From NCBI GenBank assembly GCA_027335345.1, contig DAHWOF010000047.1, positions 1-57,581 of the forward strand: a stretch of DNA of 57,581 nt. Direction: 5' to 3'. The position numbers and the translations under genes were made by a program. The notes beneath the pieces are model-generated. The model searched no databases. It was not told where the DNA came from and worked only from the letters and a program-made list of their open reading frames with translations. The stretch comes from Granulicella sp. (lineage in GTDB: Bacteria > Acidobacteriota > Terriglobia > Terriglobales > Acidobacteriaceae). Shown piece after piece: positions 35,812 through 45,425 of this stretch (position 1 is its first letter; the number at the start of each line of letters is the position of its first letter).

Positions 35812-37220
35812 CACATATCCTTCGGTGCACTGGATGCGGTCAACGCATTGCCGCTGGGCAGGCACAGAGCAATTTTAGATGCCGCGGCTGCGGCGATCTG
35901 TTTGAGGTGGAGTATCCGTGGAGCGAGAGCGCAGCTCAGGGCAGCGCGGCGGGGGGTTCTTCGGCCCCTCCGGCGGTCGCCAGAAACCTGCCCAATCCGA
36001 GTGCTCTTCGTTATCTTTGGCAGGAACGAAGAACCTCGACGCTGGGAGTGGATCAGAGCGGCGTATGGAGGTTCCGGGATCTCTTGCCCATTGTGAGCGA
36101 GGAGCGAGTGGTTACGCTGCGAGAGGGCAATACACCCCTGTACGAGATGCCCCGGACGGCCGCGGCTCTGGGGCTGAACTGGCTGCTAGCCAAGCATCAG
36201 GGCATGAATCCGACCGGATCGTTCAAGGACACCGGGATGACTGCGGCGCTTTCCGTGGCTGTCGCCAGCGGTTTCGAGTGGGTGGCCTGCGCCTCGACGG
36301 GAAACACCTCGGCGGCGATGGCGGCCTACGCTGCCCGGGCCGGGGTGCGCAGTCTGGTGCTGATTCCAGAAGGAAAGATCGCCTGGGGCAAGCTATCCCA
36401 GGCAATGGACTACGGGTCGACGACCCTGCAGTTGCGAACTGATTTCGATGGCTGCGTGAGGGTGCTGAGTGAAGTGGTGCAGCGGGCTCCGGTGTACCTG
36501 CTGAACTCCGTGAATCCTTACCGTCTGGAGGGGCAGAAGACGCCGGCCTTCGAGATTCTGGAGCAGTGCGACTGGCAGCCGCCGCATCATGTGATTGTGC
36601 CCGGCGGCAATCTGGCCAACTGTTCCGCGCTGGGCAAGGGCTTTGCCGAGATGATGCACCTGGGACTGATTCACCGGGCGCCAAAGATCAGCGTGATCCA
36701 GGCTGAAGGGGCCAATCCGTTGTACCGCAGCTTGCAGTCCAACGGCGGCGTGTCGCTGGAGCCGGTGGTCGCGAAGACGCGCGCTTCGGCGATTCAGATT
36801 GGCAGTCCCGCCTCCTGGAAGAAGGCGGTGCGAACGCTGGCCTGGACGGGTGGATGGTGCGAGCAGGTCTCAGAGCGGGAGATTGCCCTGGCGAAGGCCG
36901 AGATCGGCGCCGAGGGTATCGGTTGCGAGCCAGCCTCCGCGGTGACGCTGGCGGGGCTAAAGAAGCTGGTGGCCAACGGACGGGTGGGAAAGGAAGAGAC
37001 GGCGGTGTTACTGCTGACGGGGCACACGCTGAAAGATTCCGAATACACCATCAAGTACCATCTGGGCGAGTTGCTGAGTGACGCCGAGATGGAGGGGGCC
37101 AGCGCCGCCGAGTTGGCGGAGAACGCTCGGCTGCGCCGTGCGCCCGTGGTGCTGGATGCCGACGTGGATGCGGTGCTGCGGGCCATTGACTCCCAAGCCT
37201 CAGGCTCGGGAAGGGCGTGA
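35799..37220 (+). CDS. thrC: Threonine synthase
   Basis: A 473-residue PLP enzyme converting O-phosphohomoserine to threonine and phosphate. It has an N-terminal zinc ribbon (CTGC at 10-13, CRGC at 28-31) and then a typical fold-type II core. The PLP lysine is in GMNPTGSFKDTGM (Lys 143). ACASTGNTSAAMAAYAARAG forms the phosphate cup and IVPGGNLANCSALGKGF a second cofactor segment. The C-terminal 40 residues are extra. ATG 35799 is needed to include the zinc ribbon; no strong ribosome site is visible. The 5' end overlaps the divergent modA start by 13 bases. The stop overlaps the thrB start. Confidence 0.95.
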   Translation: MNPSSHILRCTGCGQRIAAGQAQSNFRCRGCGDLFEVEYPWSESAAQGSAAGGSSAPPAVARNLPNPSALRYLWQERRTSTLGVDQSGVWRFRDLLPIVSEERVVTLREGNTPLYEMPRTAAALGLNWLLAKHQGMNPTGSFKDTGMTAALSVAVASGFEWVACASTGNTSAAMAAYAARAGVRSLVLIPEGKIAWGKLSQAMDYGSTTLQLRTDFDGCVRVLSEVVQRAPVYLLNSVNPYRLEGQKTPAFEILEQCDWQPPHHVIVPGGNLANCSALGKGFAEMMHLGLIHRAPKISVIQAEGANPLYRSLQSNGGVSLEPVVAKTRASAIQIGSPASWKKAVRTLAWTGGWCEQVSEREIALAKAEIGAEGIGCEPASAVTLAGLKKLVANGRVGKEETAVLLLTGHTLKDSEYTIKYHLGELLSDAEMEGASAAELAENARLRRAPVVLDADVDAVLRAIDSQASGSGRA

Positions 37221-38212
37221 GTGCGGCCGAGGTGATCTTGACCCATGCAGGACAGAGACGCGGATTGAGGATCTCGTTGCCCGCAACCTCGGCCAATCTG
37301 GGGCCGGGTTTCGACTCGGTGGGACTGGCGCTTTCCATGCGGCTGACGATTGAAGCTCAGGAGGCTGCAAACTTCCAGATACAAGCCACGGGGCGAGACG
37401 CGGACCGCTGTGGCGAGATGGAAGACAACCTGGTCCTGGATACCTATCGTGACTTGCTGCAACAGGCAGGGAGCAGGGTAGTTCCGCTGCAGCTCAAGCT
37501 GCACAATGAGATTCCGCTGGGTATGGGATGTGGATCGAGCGCCGCAGCTCTTCTGGCCGGCGTTGTGCTGGCCGACCACTTCGGGGAGCTGGGGCTGAGC
37601 GATGCCGGCATTGTGGCGGAGGCTAGCCGGAGGGAGGGGCATCCGGACAACGTGACCGCGTGCTGGTACGGCGGGTTCACGGTGGCTGCGGTGAGCGAAG
37701 AGAGCGTGCAGGTAGCCACCTTTGGTCAACGTTTTGTCCAGAACCCCGCCCGGAGTTTTGCCCAGAGTCTTGCGCAGATCTCAGGGAGCACTCGAATGTG
37801 GGAGATGTTGCTGGCGGTGCCTTCGGTCAGTCTGGCGACGCGGCAGGCCAGGGCGCTGCTTCCAGAGAGCTACTCCAAGGCGGACGCAATCTTCAACGTG
37901 CAGCGGGCAGCGCTGCTGGTGGCCGCATTTGCGCAGGGCCGGCTGGACCTGCTGAAAACGGCGATGCAGGACAGGATGCATCAGCCTTACCGGCAAGAGG
38001 CCTGTCCGCTGTTGAAGACGATGCTTCCCCTGATGCGAGAGCCAGAGATTGCAGCCGTTGTGCTAAGTGGAGCGGGCCCTTCGGTTCTTGTGTTTTTGTC
38101 CGAGCGCACCTCTCTGCTGGAGGCTGAGACCCGGATTCAGAGGATTGTTGGCCCCGATGTGGAGTTGGAACCGGTACGAATCGGCAGCGGTACGGAGCGG
38201 ACTTTCCTTTAG
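37217..38212 (+). CDS. thrB: Homoserine kinase
   Basis: A 331-residue GHMP-family kinase phosphorylating homoserine, the step before threonine synthase. The N-terminal signature LPATSANLGPGFDSVGLAL (21-39) and the ATP loop IPLGMGCGSSAAALL (99-113) are clear. The loop has Met and Cys where Ser/Leu are more usual. RREGHPDNVTACWYGGFTV and the C-terminal VLSGAGPSVLVF complete the family pattern. The start is GTG at 37217 in GTGA, overlapping the thrC stop, so translation is coupled. Confidence 0.95.
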   Translation: MSAAEVILTHAGQRRGLRISLPATSANLGPGFDSVGLALSMRLTIEAQEAANFQIQATGRDADRCGEMEDNLVLDTYRDLLQQAGSRVVPLQLKLHNEIPLGMGCGSSAAALLAGVVLADHFGELGLSDAGIVAEASRREGHPDNVTACWYGGFTVAAVSEESVQVATFGQRFVQNPARSFAQSLAQISGSTRMWEMLLAVPSVSLATRQARALLPESYSKADAIFNVQRAALLVAAFAQGRLDLLKTAMQDRMHQPYRQEACPLLKTMLPLMREPEIAAVVLSGAGPSVLVFLSERTSLLEAETRIQRIVGPDVELEPVRIGSGTERTFL

Positions 38213-38335
38213 GTTGTGGGCTGGGTCGCATCATTTTCCACCGTAAGGCATCTATGATGGAAGGGGCTTAGAGAGCGGCGGGCGTTTCCAGAGAGACACG
38301 GCAAGCCGGATGAAGCCCAAAGGAGAGGAGTTGGT

Positions 38336-38668
38336 ATGGCAGGTCAGTTCGTATCTGAGGTAAACGACGCGGATTTTGAGCAGAAGGTCTTGCAATCGGA
38401 GACACCCGTGCTGGTGGATTTCTGGGCGGCATGGTGTGGCCCTTGCCGCGCGGTGGCTCCGGTGGTGGAGGCGGTAGCTGAGCAGTACGACGGCAAGCTG
38501 AAGGTGATGAAGATGGACGTCGACAGGAACAACATGACGCCCGGTCGCTATGGCATTCGCGGAATTCCGTCGCTGCTCATCTTCAAGGGAGGCAAGGTCG
38601 CCGAACAGATCGTAGGCTTCGTCCCCAAGGATACGATCGAAGCGAGTCTGAAGCGCGTCCTGGCCTGA
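38336..38668 (+). CDS. trxA: Thioredoxin
   Basis: A 110-residue cytosolic disulfide reductase. The active site WCGPC is at residues 33-37, the buried Asp in VLVDFWA and the cis-Pro in RGIPSLLIF. Length and motif order are typical of thioredoxin 1. The ribosome site ggagaggag precedes ATG 38336. It lies 123 bases after thrB with a tatgat box at 38253, so it probably has its own promoter. Confidence 0.97.
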   Translation: MAGQFVSEVNDADFEQKVLQSETPVLVDFWAAWCGPCRAVAPVVEAVAEQYDGKLKVMKMDVDRNNMTPGRYGIRGIPSLLIFKGGKVAEQIVGFVPKDTIEASLKRVLA

Positions 38669-39314
38669 AGAGCATTGCGCGCGAGGTTGTTGCAGGGTAG
38701 AACGGGGCTATGACATACTCTGCCCGTGGGTTGAACCGATGACAACGTGAACGGATCCCCGCCCGCTTGGTCAGGCAAAGCGGCTTCTGTAGTTTTGCCC
38801 AAATGCGAGGGCATCGGTCCTTTACTGCCCTTCCGCATGACGAGTTGCCAGACATGAGATTAGGTCTGCGGAAAAGTGGCGCAGTGTTCCGGCCAGGCTT
38901 CGCTGCGATTCTGTTGCCGCTGGCTTCCCTCAGAAGAGCCATCGAGACACGCCGTGTTGGGCCACAGGGCAGGGATGGTTCTTGTGCGGCAATGGATCTG
39001 ACGCAAAGCTTAACCAGCTCAAGCGGTTCCAGGATTGTCGTACCCCGCAGCCATCACCTTCAACAAGTGGATGCGACCAACCAGGGGGCGGCCTGGAACG
39101 CAGTCAAAACGGCTATATCCACTCTGGAGCCGATCGAGCTGTCGTCCGCGGATGCTGAGGGGGCCTCCATCATCGGCAGTGTGGACTTTGAAGCAGTTCC
39201 CTGCTGTCGCACAGGCTTCGAATCGATCCTCGCAGTACCATTTTCTCAGAGAGAAGATGGAGTCGAGACGCAGCTTTCCAAGTACGTTTGCAGTAGAACC
39301 GCGTTCATCCGACC
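38669..39314. other. Long non-coding stretch with stable hairpins
   Basis: About 650 bases without a convincing protein. A plus-strand open frame from 38767 has no ribosome site or domain. Several compact inverted repeats occur between 38700 and 38900. The clearest is tgcg-agggca ... tgccct-tc-cgca (about 38805-38838), with ggcaaa ... tttgcc just before it. A small RNA is possible, but no known family was recognised. Confidence 0.4.
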
Positions 39315-40799
39315 ATGCTGGAGTGGAGTCTCGTTCACGGAAGTCTGATCGCCTTCTTCATTTTGGCGAATAGCTTCTTTGTGGCTGCGGAGTTTGCCAT
39401 TGTCAGCGTGCGAGAGACGCGCATTGAGCAACTGATCGCGGACAACCGGCCGGGAGCGCGAACGGCGCTGCGGCTCAAGCAGAACCCCAAGGAGTTTCTG
39501 CCTGCGGTACAGTTTGGCGTCACCTTGGCCAGCCTGGCGCTGGGCGGTCTGGGCGAGCCGGCGCTGGCGGACGCCGTCCTGGGAGGGTTGACGCGCATCT
39601 CCTGGCTCAGCAGGTTGCCGGGTCTGCGCTTGCACGCTCTTTTTTATGCACACTCCATTGCGGTGGTGCTGGCCTTTTCGATGATCACCTACTTTGAGGT
39701 GCTGCTGGGAGAGTTGGTGCCCAAGTCTCTGGCGCTGCAGCGCGCCGAGCGGATCGCCCTGGCGATTGCGGGGCCGGTGGATGTCTTCATTCGGATGACC
39801 CGGCCGATGGTGGGTTTGATGAATCGGTCGGCAGAGATGGTTCTGAGGGCTTTTCATGCGCCGCTGCGTGGCGAGAACTCCGTCCATTCGCCGGAGGAGT
39901 TGAAGCTGCTGGCGACAGCGACTCGCAGGATGGGCCTGCTGCCTGCCTATCAGGAGGAGATGATTCATCGCGCCATCGAACTCAATCAGGTGGTGGTGAA
40001 TGAGATCATGACTCCGCGGGGCAAGATCTTTTCTCTGCCGGCGGATGTGAAGCTGGAGCAGGCCAGTGCGCGAATCGTTGAGGAACAGCACTCACGGATT
40101 CCGGTCTACGATCCGGAGAAGGGCCGCGACTCCATCATTGGAGTGGTTTATTCCAAGGACGTCTCTCGCCTGATGCACTTTCGCAGTCTGGCCTCTGGAT
40201 TGGGGAACCGTGGCGCGGGGGATTTGACGATCCGCCAGGTAATGCGCGATGTGCTTGTCGTTCCCGAGACCAAACGAGCCTTGGATCTGTTGCAGGAGTT
40301 CAAGGATCGGCGCAGACAGATAGCCATCGTGGTGGACGAGTTTGGATCGACGCTGGGGCTGGTGACGGCGGAGGATGTATTGGAGCAGGTGGTGGGTGAG
40401 TTGGAGGACGAGTTCGATACTGGGCGGAATCTTCCCCTGCCTGCGTCGGGTGGCGGATTTCTGCTGGATGGCACAGCCAGTCTGCGCGATCTGGTGACGC
40501 AACTGCACTGGAAGTTTCCCCGCGCCTATGGGGTGGAGACGCTGGCGGGATTCCTGCTGGTCAAGCTGGGGCATATTCCGGTGGAAGGGGAGTGGGTGGA
40601 CTTCAACGGCCGGCGATTTAAAGTCGTGAAGATGGAAGCACAGCGGATTGCACAAGTGCGCGTCGATCTGATCGTGGATCCGGACGCCCCGGCGGGGCAG
40701 CAAGCGGGATCCAGGGGCGCCGGTGGATTACCCTCCGGAGGAAGGAAGCCTTTGAGTTCCAGCCACGGAAAGTCGGCGGTGCGAGGGCGAGAGGGATGA
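39315..40799 (+). CDS. CorC/HlyC-type membrane protein (DUF21-CBS-CorC_HlyC)
   Basis: A 494-residue inner-membrane protein. The N-terminal DUF21/CNNM domain (residues 1-195) has four hydrophobic segments and the motif SFFVAAEFAIVSVRETRIEQL. A CBS pair follows (MTPRGKIFSLPADV about 228, then RQVMRDVLVVPETKRALDLL about 310). The C-terminal CorC_HlyC domain (FLLDGTASLRDLV ... GFLLVKLGHIPVEGEWV) lies at about 375-450. These proteins are linked to Mg2+/Co2+ efflux or homeostasis; the old name hemolysin is misleading. No obvious ribosome site precedes the ATG. The stop overlaps the next gene by 4 bases. Confidence 0.93.
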   Translation: MLEWSLVHGSLIAFFILANSFFVAAEFAIVSVRETRIEQLIADNRPGARTALRLKQNPKEFLPAVQFGVTLASLALGGLGEPALADAVLGGLTRISWLSRLPGLRLHALFYAHSIAVVLAFSMITYFEVLLGELVPKSLALQRAERIALAIAGPVDVFIRMTRPMVGLMNRSAEMVLRAFHAPLRGENSVHSPEELKLLATATRRMGLLPAYQEEMIHRAIELNQVVVNEIMTPRGKIFSLPADVKLEQASARIVEEQHSRIPVYDPEKGRDSIIGVVYSKDVSRLMHFRSLASGLGNRGAGDLTIRQVMRDVLVVPETKRALDLLQEFKDRRRQIAIVVDEFGSTLGLVTAEDVLEQVVGELEDEFDTGRNLPLPASGGGFLLDGTASLRDLVTQLHWKFPRAYGVETLAGFLLVKLGHIPVEGEWVDFNGRRFKVVKMEAQRIAQVRVDLIVDPDAPAGQQAGSRGAGGLPSGGRKPLSSSHGKSAVRGREG

Positions 40800-41779
40800 G
40801 ATTCCGGTCAGCGTCGACTGTCGCGCACCACAGCCCGGCCCGAGCTGCGGTGCGCAGAATCCTGTGGCGGCTGCTGACCACCCTGCCGGTGCTATGGGTG
40901 GTGGTTACCGTGGTCTTTCTGATGATCCACCTGGTGCCGGGCGATCCAATCGTGCAGATGCTGGGCGACGGAGCGACAGCCGCCGATATCGCTGGATTGC
41001 GTCATGCGTACGGTCTGGATCAACCGCTGGGGACGCAGTATCTGCGCTACTGGAGAGGGCTGCTGCACGGTGATCTAGGACAGTCGCTGCGGCTGCATGA
41101 TTCGGTGCTGCACCTGATTCTGCAGCGTTACCCCTACACGCTGGCGTTGGCGCTGGCGGCGGCGCTGATCGGGGTAGGACTGGCCATTCCGGCAGGAGTG
41201 GCCTCGGCGCGGAGGGCAAACCGCTGGCCGGATCGGGCGGTCGGGTTCGTCAGCCTGGCGGGGCTCTCTGTTCCCAACTTCGCCCTGGGCCCGATCTTGA
41301 TCCTGCTCTTCTCGATCGATCTGGGGATATTTCCCGTCTCCGGCGCGGGTGTGGGCGCAGGAGACTTTCTGCGTCACCTGGTGCTTCCAGCCTTTACGCT
41401 GGGTTCGGGTCTGGCCGCGATTCTCACCCGCATGATCCGTTCCTCGATGCTGGAGGAGTTGGGGCAGGATTACATCCGAACGGCGCGGGCCAAGGGGCTG
41501 CCCGAGAGCGTGGTGGTGTATCGCCATGCGTTGCGCAATGCGTTGAATCCGGTGCTCACTGTGATCGGGTTGCAGTTTGGTTCGCTGCTGGCGGGTGCGA
41601 TCGTTACCGAGACGATCTTTGCCTGGCCGGGACTGGGGCGGCTGACCCTCACGGCGATCTCCAATCGGGATTATGCGCTGGTGCAGGGGTCCATTCTCGC
41701 CATTGGACTTTCTTATGCCCTGGTGAACTTGGTGACGGACTCAGTGTATGCGATTGTTGACCCAAGGATGCGCCGCTGA
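40796..41779 (+). CDS. DppB/OppB-type ABC transporter permease, orphan
   Basis: A 327-residue inner-membrane permease for peptides, nickel or similar solutes. It has the BPD_transp_1 N-terminal segment (TLPVLWVVVTVVFLMIHLVPGDPI) and the cytoplasmic loop EELGQDYIRTARAKGLPESVVVYRHALRNALNPVLT, the classic DppB EAA motif. It ends with VTDSVYAIVDPRMRR. It starts in ATGA with the CorC-like gene. The DppC partner, binding protein and ATPases expected next to it are absent: the following gene is convergent and unrelated. It may function with subunits encoded elsewhere, or be a relic. Confidence 0.93.
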   Translation: MRFRSASTVAHHSPARAAVRRILWRLLTTLPVLWVVVTVVFLMIHLVPGDPIVQMLGDGATAADIAGLRHAYGLDQPLGTQYLRYWRGLLHGDLGQSLRLHDSVLHLILQRYPYTLALALAAALIGVGLAIPAGVASARRANRWPDRAVGFVSLAGLSVPNFALGPILILLFSIDLGIFPVSGAGVGAGDFLRHLVLPAFTLGSGLAAILTRMIRSSMLEELGQDYIRTARAKGLPESVVVYRHALRNALNPVLTVIGLQFGSLLAGAIVTETIFAWPGLGRLTLTAISNRDYALVQGSILAIGLSYALVNLVTDSVYAIVDPRMRR

Positions 41780-41870
41780 GACCCGATCGAGAGGATCCGG
41801 GTACGAAAGCCACCACGCCGCAGATGCCGTTGGCCAGGGCCGAGACGAGGGATCTGTCTGGATCTTGCGG

Positions 41871-44303
41871 TTATTCTCCGTAAGGCGCCCAGATGTTTTT
41901 CACCTGGGTGGCTTGATGCAGAAACCAGCGGCCCTGGGCTTGATGGGGATCGAACCAGTTGATCTCGCGTTCATGAGGGGTGAAGACCTGTTTGAGGTTC
42001 CCGATGGAGGCGGTCTTGGCCATGGTGGCCGTGGCCGCATCGCGAAAGCTCCAGATGGCGTCGACGGCGTCGTGCTCAGCCAGGGTCTTGCCGAGTTCGC
42101 CAGGGTAGCCTGCGACCAGGTTGACCACGCCTCCCGGCAGGTCGCTGGTATCGAAGACCTGGTAGATTTCGCCCATCAGCGTTGCTGCGCGCGGGCTGGG
42201 AACGGCAACCACGGTATTGCCCATGGCAGCGGCGGGCAGGATGAGCGAGAGCAGGCTGAGCAGTGGCGCTTCATCGGGGGCCAGGATCGCAATGACGCCT
42301 ACGGCCTCCTTCATGGCCAAGGTGATCATGCGGCCTGCCGGGTTGTGGATCGAGCCCTCAAACTTGTCGGCCCAGGCCGCATAGGTAAAGGTGCGCTCGA
42401 TGCAGGCGTCCACTTCCCGGGGAGCCTGTTCCGGAGCGACGAAGGCGGCTAGCCTGGAGATGATCTCGGCTCGCCGCTGGGCGAGGTTTTCCGCCACATA
42501 GTAGAGCACCTGGGCGCGTCCGTGAGCCGAGGTTCTGGCCCACTTTGCTGCGGCGCAGGCCGCCTCCACGGCGTTGCGAATATCCTTGCGGTTGCCCAGA
42601 GGAGCTTCGCCCAGGTGTTGGCCGTCTCGCCCGTATACGGGAAAGCTGTAGCCGGAGTCGGGACGCGCCTGCTTGCCGCCGATGTACTGCTTGACGGTTC
42701 GATCGATGGTTCTCTCACCATAAAGCTCCGCTGTGGGAGGCTCTGCGCCGGCGCCAGACGGGCCTGCCGTCTCGGTCAGGATGCTGGGAGAGGTGGTTTT
42801 GTTGGCGGCGAGCAGCCAGCGCGGCTCCAGATATTCAAGCATGCCCTCGCCTCCGCCCTCGCGCCCGTAGCCGGACTCGCGATATCCTCCAAAGCCGCAG
42901 GCGGCGTCGAAGAGGTTGGCGGCATTGACCCATACGACTCCTGCCTTGATCTGGAAGGCCACATCGAGCGCCGCGTTGATGTTCTCGCTCCACACGCTCG
43001 CCGCAAGCCCGTAGCTGGTGTTGTTGGCCAGTTCCACGGCCTCGGCCGGGGTGCGGAAGGTCATGGCGACCAGCACTGGACCAAAGATCTCCTCCTGAGC
43101 GACCGTAGCGGCGGGCGAGACGTCGGTGAGCAGCGTGGGCCTGAAGAACAGACCGCGCTCGGGTAAAGAGATCCCTGGCTGATAACAAACGGCGCCTTCG
43201 GCAATGCCGGTCTTGACCAGGGAGGCGATGCGGTCATACTGCACCTGATCCACGATGGCGCCGATGTCGATGGCCTTATCCAGGGGCGAGCCAATGCGCA
43301 GCGTCCGCATGCGGGCGCGAAGTTTCTCGTACAGCCGGTCGGCAAGGCTCTCCTGCACCAGCAGGCGTGACCCGGCACAGCAAACCTGACCCTGATTCAA
43401 CCAGATGCCGTCCACCAGCCCTTCCACGGCGGAGTCCAGATCGGCGTCCTCAAGAACGACAAACGGGCTTTTGCCGCCGAGTTCAAGCGAGAGCTTTTTG
43501 TCCGTGTTAGCCGTGGCCTTGCGGAGGATGCGTCCCACCTCGGTGGAGCCGGTGAAGGCGATCTTGTCAATGTCCGGATGCGCGGCCAGGGCTGCGCCAG
43601 TCCTGCCGTCGCCGTTGATCACATTGAGCACGCCGGGGGGAAGGCCGATCTCAGCGGCGATCTCCGCCATGGCCATGGCCGTAAGCGGGGTGTATTCCGC
43701 GGGCTTGATGACGACCGTGCAGCCGGCCGCGAGCGCAGGCGCAACCTTCCAGGCGAACATCAGCAGAGGAAAGTTCCATGGAATGATCTGTCCGACGACA
43801 CCGACCGGAGCGTAGCCGGGAAACTCTTCATCCCGCAACTGAGCCCATCCAGCGTGATAGTAGAAGTGGCGGGCTGCGAGCGGAATGTCGATGTCGCGCG
43901 ACTCGCGGATGCTCTTGCCGTTGTCGAGCGTCTCCAGCACGGCCAAGAGGCGGGAGTGCTTTTGCACCTGACGGGCCAGGGCGTAGAGATAGCGCGCGCG
44001 CTGGTGGCCGGTGAGCGCTTGCCATCCCGGCAGAGCGGAGCGTGCGGCCTGAACGGCCTGGTCGACCTCCGTGGGCCCGGCGCAGGCCACGGTGGCTAAA
44101 ACTTCGCCGGTGGCTGGATTGGTCACAGAAAACGGACCGAAGCCCGGTGCAACGGTCGAGGGGACCGGCGGTGTCCAGGCGCCGTGGATGAAATGGCCAA
44201 AAGTGCGGTGGTGGGCGTCGAGCCAGGAAACAGCCTGGCTGGGGTCTTCCGGCGCCGGGCCGTACTCCATCGTCTCAAACTTCTCTGCAATGCTGTTTGC
44301 CAT
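41871..44303 (-). CDS. Two-domain aldehyde dehydrogenase (ALDH16-like)
   Basis: An 810-residue protein. Residues 1-500 form a complete NAD(P)-dependent aldehyde dehydrogenase: oxyanion Asn in PWNFPL (177), cofactor Lys in VIKPAE (200), TGSTEVG, general base Glu in LELGGK (274) and the nucleophile in QVCCAG (Cys 308/309). Residues of about 535-810 are a second, shorter ALDH-like unit in which these motifs are lost: ILAPDEAPLL replaces IIPWNFPLL, AVPSP replaces VIKPA, and no catalytic Cys follows. An active plus a pseudoenzyme domain is the known ALDH16 layout. It is 84 bases downstream of deoC, so acetaldehyde is a likely substrate. gagga precedes ATG 44303. Confidence 0.93.
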   Translation of the reverse strand: MANSIAEKFETMEYGPAPEDPSQAVSWLDAHHRTFGHFIHGAWTPPVPSTVAPGFGPFSVTNPATGEVLATVACAGPTEVDQAVQAARSALPGWQALTGHQRARYLYALARQVQKHSRLLAVLETLDNGKSIRESRDIDIPLAARHFYYHAGWAQLRDEEFPGYAPVGVVGQIIPWNFPLLMFAWKVAPALAAGCTVVIKPAEYTPLTAMAMAEIAAEIGLPPGVLNVINGDGRTGAALAAHPDIDKIAFTGSTEVGRILRKATANTDKKLSLELGGKSPFVVLEDADLDSAVEGLVDGIWLNQGQVCCAGSRLLVQESLADRLYEKLRARMRTLRIGSPLDKAIDIGAIVDQVQYDRIASLVKTGIAEGAVCYQPGISLPERGLFFRPTLLTDVSPAATVAQEEIFGPVLVAMTFRTPAEAVELANNTSYGLAASVWSENINAALDVAFQIKAGVVWVNAANLFDAACGFGGYRESGYGREGGGEGMLEYLEPRWLLAANKTTSPSILTETAGPSGAGAEPPTAELYGERTIDRTVKQYIGGKQARPDSGYSFPVYGRDGQHLGEAPLGNRKDIRNAVEAACAAAKWARTSAHGRAQVLYYVAENLAQRRAEIISRLAAFVAPEQAPREVDACIERTFTYAAWADKFEGSIHNPAGRMITLAMKEAVGVIAILAPDEAPLLSLLSLILPAAAMGNTVVAVPSPRAATLMGEIYQVFDTSDLPGGVVNLVAGYPGELGKTLAEHDAVDAIWSFRDAATATMAKTASIGNLKQVFTPHEREINWFDPHQAQGRWFLHQATQVKNIWAPYGE

Positions 44304-44387
44304 CTCTTGTCCTCTCTGCTGCGGTCGTGCAGAAGACGCTATGGATTCACCACGCAGCTTTTTCAGCTTTGATGACCTGCGGGGGCA

Positions 44388-45425
44388 TCACGCCATCGGG
44401 TGACGATACGAGGCCGAGTATCTGGCGGTGACGAAGTGTTCCAACTGCCGTTCGATATCTCCAAGCATGGAGCTGGCTCCAAAGCGGAAGAGCGAAGGCT
44501 CCAGCCAGGATCGGCCCAGCTCATCCTTTACGGTCGCCAGCCAGTCCAGAGCCTGCCGGGCAGTTCTGATGCCGCCCGCGGGTTTGAAGCCGACGGCCAT
44601 GCCCGTGCGCTCGGCATACTCGCGCAGCGCTCGAATCATCACCAGGCTTATCGGCAGAGTCGCGTTCACAGCCTCTTTGCCGGTGCTGGTCTTGATAAAG
44701 TCCGCTCCGGCCATCATGGCCACCCAACTGGCGCGCGCCACGTTGCGCAGGGTGAGCAGATCGCCGGCGCCCAGGATGGCCTTCATATGCACTGGACCGC
44801 AGGCGTCCTTGAATGCAGCCACCTCGTCATAGAGTGCGTTCCACTCCCCATGGAAGACGTGGGCGCGGGTGACAACGATATCGATCTCGCCGGCGCCCGC
44901 ATCCAGGCTGCGGCGAATCTCAGCCACGCGCGTCTCCAGGGGCGCGAGGCCCGCAGGGAAGCCGGCGGAGACGGCCGCCACGGGGATTCCTGATCCCTCC
45001 AGGGCCTTTACGGCTGTTTCGACAAAGGCGTGATAGACGCAGACCGCGCCGACATGGAGAGGTGCGTCTTGCCATCCGAGGGCTTTCACGATGTGGTCCT
45101 GGAGCGGCCGCCGCGCTTTGGCGCAGAGCCTGCGAACCCGCTCGGCAGAGTCGTCCCCGCTCAAAGTGGTAAGGTCCATGCAGGCGATGGCGCGTAACAG
45201 CCACGCTGCCTGCCACTCCTTCTTGACCGTGCGGCGTGCGGGAATGGTAGCGGTGCGCCGCTCCACGGCGCTGGTGTTGATCCGCACTCCCTCTATCCAA
45301 TCCAGATTCAAGGGAGTTCCTCGGTTGGGTGCAAGTTCCCGTCCGTAGAGAATCGCCGGCTTGCCGGCCGGGTTGTGTCCATTGCGTCCGGCTTGTTGTG
45401 GACTTGCTGCTGCGCCTGTCTCCAT
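44388..45425 (-). CDS. deoC: Deoxyribose-phosphate aldolase
   Basis: A 345-residue class I aldolase cleaving 2-deoxyribose-5-phosphate to glyceraldehyde-3-phosphate and acetaldehyde. The Schiff-base Lys is in DFIKTSTGK and the assisting Lys in VGFKPAGGI. CMDLTTLSGDD and GAGEIDIVV are further family marks. It belongs to the longer (about 340-residue) branch, with an N-terminal extension of roughly 80 residues including an Ala/Gly-rich start. ATG 45425 is taken; GTG 45437 is possible. It lies between the Crp-like regulator upstream and the ALDH gene downstream, all on one strand. Confidence 0.94.
   Translation of the reverse strand: METGAAASPQQAGRNGHNPAGKPAILYGRELAPNRGTPLNLDWIEGVRINTSAVERRTATIPARRTVKKEWQAAWLLRAIACMDLTTLSGDDSAERVRRLCAKARRPLQDHIVKALGWQDAPLHVGAVCVYHAFVETAVKALEGSGIPVAAVSAGFPAGLAPLETRVAEIRRSLDAGAGEIDIVVTRAHVFHGEWNALYDEVAAFKDACGPVHMKAILGAGDLLTLRNVARASWVAMMAGADFIKTSTGKEAVNATLPISLVMIRALREYAERTGMAVGFKPAGGIRTARQALDWLATVKDELGRSWLEPSLFRFGASSMLGDIERQLEHFVTARYSASYRHPMA

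Noticed and set aside
38690-38900. 6S, SRP, RNase P or tmRNA gene
   Set aside because: None of the signature segments I know (SRP GGAAGGAAGCAG-type loop, RNase P GAGGAAAGTC, tmRNA tag frame with tRNA-like ends, 6S central bubble) is present. Only generic hairpins remain.
38767-39348. 193-residue open frame on the plus strand
   Set aside because: No ribosome site, no domain, composition like chance frames, and its end overlaps the start of the CorC-like gene.
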